This document shows, in pieces, positions 62,681 to 64,000 of a stretch of 64,000 bases of DNA; position 1 is the first letter of the stretch, and the number at the start of each line of letters is the position of its first letter. The notes beneath the pieces are model-generated. The model saw only the letters and a list, made by a program, of their open reading frames with translations. It searched no databases and was not told the DNA's origin. The stretch comes from Rotaria sp. Silwood1 (lineage: Eukaryota; Rotifera; Eurotatoria; Philodinida; Philodinidae): NCBI GenBank assembly GCA_905250075.1, contig CAJNOP010000081.1, forward strand, positions 682,001 through 746,000, given 5' to 3'. The translations under genes and the position numbers were made by a program.

Positions 62681-64000
62681 TCAAATAACTTATTCAAATA
62701 ATAATTGTTTGTAACACATTTTTATTTTCTTCTTTTTTTTTCTATGTAGTACGTGTTACTATGAATGAAAATTTGATCTTCTAAATATCCATTTTTTTTT
62801 CATTCCATATTTATGCATAAATGTGTGTTTGTTGAAAAAGACAGTATGCGACATTTTAAAATATACTTGCTAGACTAAAAATTATATTTCGACTCAAATA
62901 CCTTTCGTACAATAAGTATACGCTTGGAAACAACACTTCTTCTTTTTTTTTTCGTTCTACATTCAATATAAGCACATATAAATAATCATCATGGTGTTTC
63001 ATGAAGTAAACACAGAAACGAAAAGAAAGAAAATATTATCCGTCCATCGAGATGCATTTCACTATAGAATTAAGCAGTATAGTCTTCATGTCTATGTTCC
63101 TGTTTTCTCTTTTACATTCGTCATCCTTTGTTTATCATTCTCATTTTCATTCAACGACGACGACAATCTATCGTCATACATCTATCTGTCCTGTCTGACC
63201 ATCTTGTACTTCGTCTACTGTAACATCAAATTAATATGATTCGACTATTAACATTAATTTGTTCAAATGATGGTATTAATTTACAGAAGGATACTGATAG
63301 TCTATATCCATTTGCACGTGGATTTGATGATTTTGCAACAACCTGGCCACCATCAACTAATACAACAAGCATGAATGATGACAAGTAAAAACAAAATAAT
63401 CTTTTTCTTGTATTCAAAACAAAAAAAAAAACATGATGCTCAAGTAAAATGTGCATTTGTGTATTGAATTCTATCGGACATGATATTTCTGTGTGTATTT
63501 AAATTTTCTTTTTTTTTCTATTTCTGTAATTTTCTGATATGCTCAACAACATGTTGTGTATGTGTGATTTGTTAAATTAAAAACAAAAAAAATTCTGTTG
63601 TACGTAAATGCGTCAGATCGTATCGATCACATAGACACATATTTATGAACAACATAAATGATATTTTTTTTCCAATTTTTTTCCTTTTTCTTTTCCTTTT
63701 GTGTTATTCAACAGATATTTGTGTGTAATGATTAAGTGTATCAGATTTTTTTCTACTTTCTTTTTTTTTTCTGTCTTTTTCTAAAACAATAAACTAAGCA
63801 TGAATTCTATTGAAAAAAAAAATTAAGAGAAAAACGATTGAAATCTAATAAATAAAAATAAATAAAACTAATCGAACATTCTTTTTTTTTTTTATTAAGT
63901 CATGTAATCCAGAGGCATGTATAAAATTCTCTGTTTTTCTTTCAGATTTTTATTTGTCTCATTGTTTTTGTTTTACAATAAATGTCTGATTTACCACCAG
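62681..64000. other. 3' flank of SSADH, mostly non-coding
   Basis: AT-rich with long T and A tracts. Only one short open frame (63236-63388) looks possibly coding; otherwise nothing is recognised up to the right edge. Confidence 0.45.
63236..63388 (+). CDS. Candidate 50-aa ORF or terminal exon
   Basis: ATG at 63236 opens 50 codons to a TAA at 63386. A possible acceptor (TTAATTTACAG) at 63286 falls in the same frame, so the part from 63287 (DTDSLYPFARGFDDFATTW and a Ser/Thr-rich end) could be the last exon of a plus-strand gene. No upstream exon was found and no family is recognised. Codon composition is more coding-like than the surroundings, but evidence is thin. Confidence 0.2.
   Translation: MIRLLTLICSNDGINLQKDTDSLYPFARGFDDFATTWPPSTNTTSMNDDK

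Overview
This is nuclear DNA from an AT-rich invertebrate animal. Coding exons are small and are interrupted by introns, many of 50-80 bp, with GTAAG/GTAAA donors and pyrimidine-rich YAG acceptors. The gene set is animal: GW182/TNRC6, a 5-HT1-type serotonin receptor, RALGPS, HACD3, SPAG8, LRRC42, USE1, syntaxin-8 and SSADH. Base composition, very short introns and splice acceptors placed directly in front of start codons (a sign of spliced-leader trans-splicing) would fit a rotifer, perhaps a bdelloid. The sequence alone does not prove this. Almost no coding sequence would be visible without splicing, so gene models were built by joining exons in phase and comparing them with remembered families.

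Layout. 1-14.7 kb, minus strand: a spectrin-repeat scaffold protein (nesprin/Klarsicht-like), open at the left edge, with its first coding exon near 11.6 kb and a possible alternative first exon near 14.7 kb. 16.3-17.3 kb, minus: SPAG8-like ciliary protein. 17.3-22.3 kb: no gene recognised. 22.3-25.3 kb, minus: possible exons of an unknown gene, then an intact unknown 235-aa ORF and an unknown 102-aa membrane or secreted protein. 25.9-30.8 kb, minus: serotonin receptor in three exons. 30.8-34.7 kb: no gene. 34.8-43.2 kb, minus: HACD3 followed about 100 bp later by USE1. 44.5-50.3 kb, minus: GW182/TNRC6 without a visible RRM, with a 966-bp TIR element in its last intron. 51.5-52.3 kb, plus: small SH2 protein. 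54.0-55.36 kb, plus: RALGPS, cut by a 100-N assembly gap. 55.46-62.68 kb, plus: syntaxin-8, LRRC42 and SSADH head-to-tail, with an 837-bp near-palindromic element in an LRRC42 intron. 62.7-64 kb: AT-rich, one weak small ORF.

How the genes relate. Two clusters look like trans-spliced operons. In HACD3-USE1 (minus) and STX8-LRRC42-SSADH (plus), downstream genes begin at a splice acceptor 0-19 nt before the ATG, and that acceptor lies 17 to about 150 nt after the upstream stop codon. The strongest case is SSADH, where LRRC42's stop and SSADH's acceptor are 17 nt apart. USE1 and syntaxin-8 are both Qc-type SNAREs, of ER-Golgi and endosomal routes respectively, and both look unusual here: USE1 has a long lumenal tail, and syntaxin-8 has His in place of the central zero-layer Gln. 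No prokaryotic-type operon, CRISPR array, rRNA or tRNA was recognised.
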